Below, piece by piece: positions 11,047 through 12,183 of a stretch of 12,183 nucleotides of DNA (positions are counted from its first letter, which is position 1; each line of letters begins with the position of its first letter). The notes beneath the pieces are model-generated. The model was given only the letters and a program-made list of their open reading frames with translations. It did not search any database and was not told where the DNA came from. The stretch lies in NCBI GenBank assembly GCA_009781575.1, contig WQXW01000024.1, positions 1 to 12,183 on the forward strand, read 5' to 3'. The position numbers and the translations under genes were made by a program. The stretch comes from Solirubrobacterales bacterium (GTDB taxonomy: Bacteria; Actinomycetota; Thermoleophilia; Solirubrobacterales; Solirubrobacteraceae).

Positions 11047-12183
11047 ATGCCAAGGACCCGCCAGCAAAACGTCACCGCCGCGCAGTGGAGCGCCAACGGA
11101 ACCGGGCTCGGATCGCCGGACCTCACGCTGCCGGGCAACCAGGTGTTCGCGTGCAACGTGTTCTCGCGCGCGGTGCAGCGCCACCGGCTGCCCAAGCACG
11201 TGTACAGAGCGCTGCAGAAGACGCTCGAGGGGGGCGAGGCGCTGGACACCTCGCTGGCGGACGCGATCGCGCAGGCGATGAAGGACTGGGCGCTGGAGCG
11301 GGGCGCCACGCACTACACCCACTGGTTTCAGCCGCTGACGGGCTCGACGGCGGAGAAGCACGACTCCTTCTACGCGCCGGCCGGCGATGGGACCGCGTTG
11401 GCGGAGTTCTCGGGCAAGGAGCTCATCCAGGGCGAGCCGGACGCGTCGTCGTTCCCCACCGGCGGGATCAGGGCCACCTTCGAGGCGCGCGGGTACACGG
11501 CCTGGGACCCCACCTCGCCGGCGTTCATCCTCGAGAACCCCAACGGCGCGCTGCTGTGCATCCCCACCGCGTTCACGTCGTGGACGGGCGAGGCGCTGGA
11601 CCACAAGATCCCGCTGCTGCGCTCGATGGACGCGCTGTCGGGGGCCGCGATCCGCGCGCTGCGGCTGCTGGGCAACAGCGATGCGGAGCGCGTGTTCACC
11701 ACGGTGGGGCCCGAGCAGGAGTACTTCTTGATCGACGAGCAGTACTACTTCGAACGGCCCGACTTCGTGACCACGGGGCGCACGCTGTTCGGCGCCCAGC
11801 CGCCCAAGGGCCACGAGCTGGACGACCACTACTTCGGCTCGATCCCCGAGCGCATCTTGGCGTACATGCTGGAGACCGAGCGCGAACTGGCCAAGCTGGG
11901 CGTGCCGGTGAAGACGCGCCACAACGAGGTGGCGCCCAACCAGTACGAGATCGCGCCGGTGTTCGAGAACTCCAACGTGGGCTCCGACCACCAGCAGCTG
12001 ACGATGCAGGTCATGCAGAACGTGGCACGCCGCTACGGCTTGGTGTGCCTGCTGCACGAGAAGCCCTACGCGGGTGTCAACGGCTCGGGCAAGCACAACA
12101 ACTGGTCGATGGGGACCGACACCGGCAGGAACCTGCTCGGCCCCGGCGACACGCCGCACCGGAACCTCGAGTTCCTGTTCTTC
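11047..12183 (+). CDS. glnN: Glutamine synthetase type III, N-terminal 379 residues (partial)
   Basis: The frame starts at ATG 11047 and runs off the right edge; GSIII enzymes are about 700-730 residues, so roughly half is visible. The enzyme makes glutamine from glutamate, ammonia and ATP in the cytoplasm. GSIII-type blocks include [20 protein letters not shown] (about 39-58), [20 protein letters not shown] (about 79-98), [29 protein letters not shown] and [18 protein letters not shown]. Catalytic motifs are GPEQEYF (221-227, metal-binding glutamates), [12 protein letters not shown] (293-304) and the ATP-binding [16 protein letters not shown] (339-354). The motifs seen are intact, so the enzyme should be active if complete. 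Upstream lie a candidate promoter and palindrome. GSIII is best known from Bacteroidota, cyanobacteria and some others, and is distinct from the GSI of most actinobacteria. Confidence 0.95.
   Translation, partial: MPRTRQQNVTAAQWSANGTGLGSPDLTLPGNQVFACNVFSRAVQRHRLPKHVYRALQKTLEGGEALDTSLADAIAQAMKDWALERGATHYTHWFQPLTGSTAEKHDSFYAPAGDGTALAEFSGKELIQGEPDASSFPTGGIRATFEARGYTAWDPTSPAFILENPNGALLCIPTAFTSWTGEALDHKIPLLRSMDALSGAAIRALRLLGNSDAERVFTTVGPEQEYFLIDEQYYFERPDFVTTGRTLFGAQPPKGHELDDHYFGSIPERILAYMLETERELAKLGVPVKTRHNEVAPNQYEIAPVFENSNVGSDHQQLTMQVMQNVARRYGLVCLLHEKPYAGVNGSGKHNNWSMGTDTGRNLLGPGDTPHRNLEFLFF

Overview
This 12.2 kb window has very high G+C and codons that end almost always in G or C. It reads as chromosomal DNA of an actinobacterium, most likely a Thermoleophilia/Solirubrobacterales-type lineage. 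The main lineage evidence is an actinobacterial integration host factor (mIHF) and a pair of YrbE/MlaE permeases with an Mkl/MlaF-type ATPase. The class and order are inferred, not proven.

Left part (1-2402). A truncated GNAT-like acyltransferase gene on the minus strand diverges from a plus-strand alpha-oxoamine synthase (BioF/KBL/serine palmitoyltransferase family). Together they could make an N-acylated amino-lipid. After a 282-bp gap with a near-consensus housekeeping promoter and a structured leader comes mIHF on the plus strand. It runs tail to tail into, and overlaps by 248 nt, the last gene of the large minus-strand operon.

Centre (2155-9791, all minus strand). This is one apparent operon, read from right to left: two MlaE/YrbE permeases, a MlaF/Mkl-type ATPase, a large MMPL/RND transporter, a membrane-anchored thioredoxin-fold protein without CxxC, a free-standing B3/4-domain protein, and a coiled-coil protein of unknown function. 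The genes overlap by 4-17 nt or lie 36-83 nt apart. The first four resemble a lipid-transport (Mce/Mla-type) locus, but no MCE substrate-binding protein is in the window. The RND pump sits where the mce genes would normally be.

Right part (9999-12183, plus strand). A predicted lipoprotein diverges from the transport operon and is followed by a good rho-independent terminator. A 370-bp intergenic region with a candidate promoter and palindrome then leads into a type III glutamine synthetase (glnN), which is cut by the window end.

No rRNA, tRNA, CRISPR array, transposase, integrase or phage gene was seen. The least explained features are the MCE-less lipid transporter with its RND pump, the GNAT/oxoamine-synthase pair, the convergent gene overlap, and the long mIHF leader.
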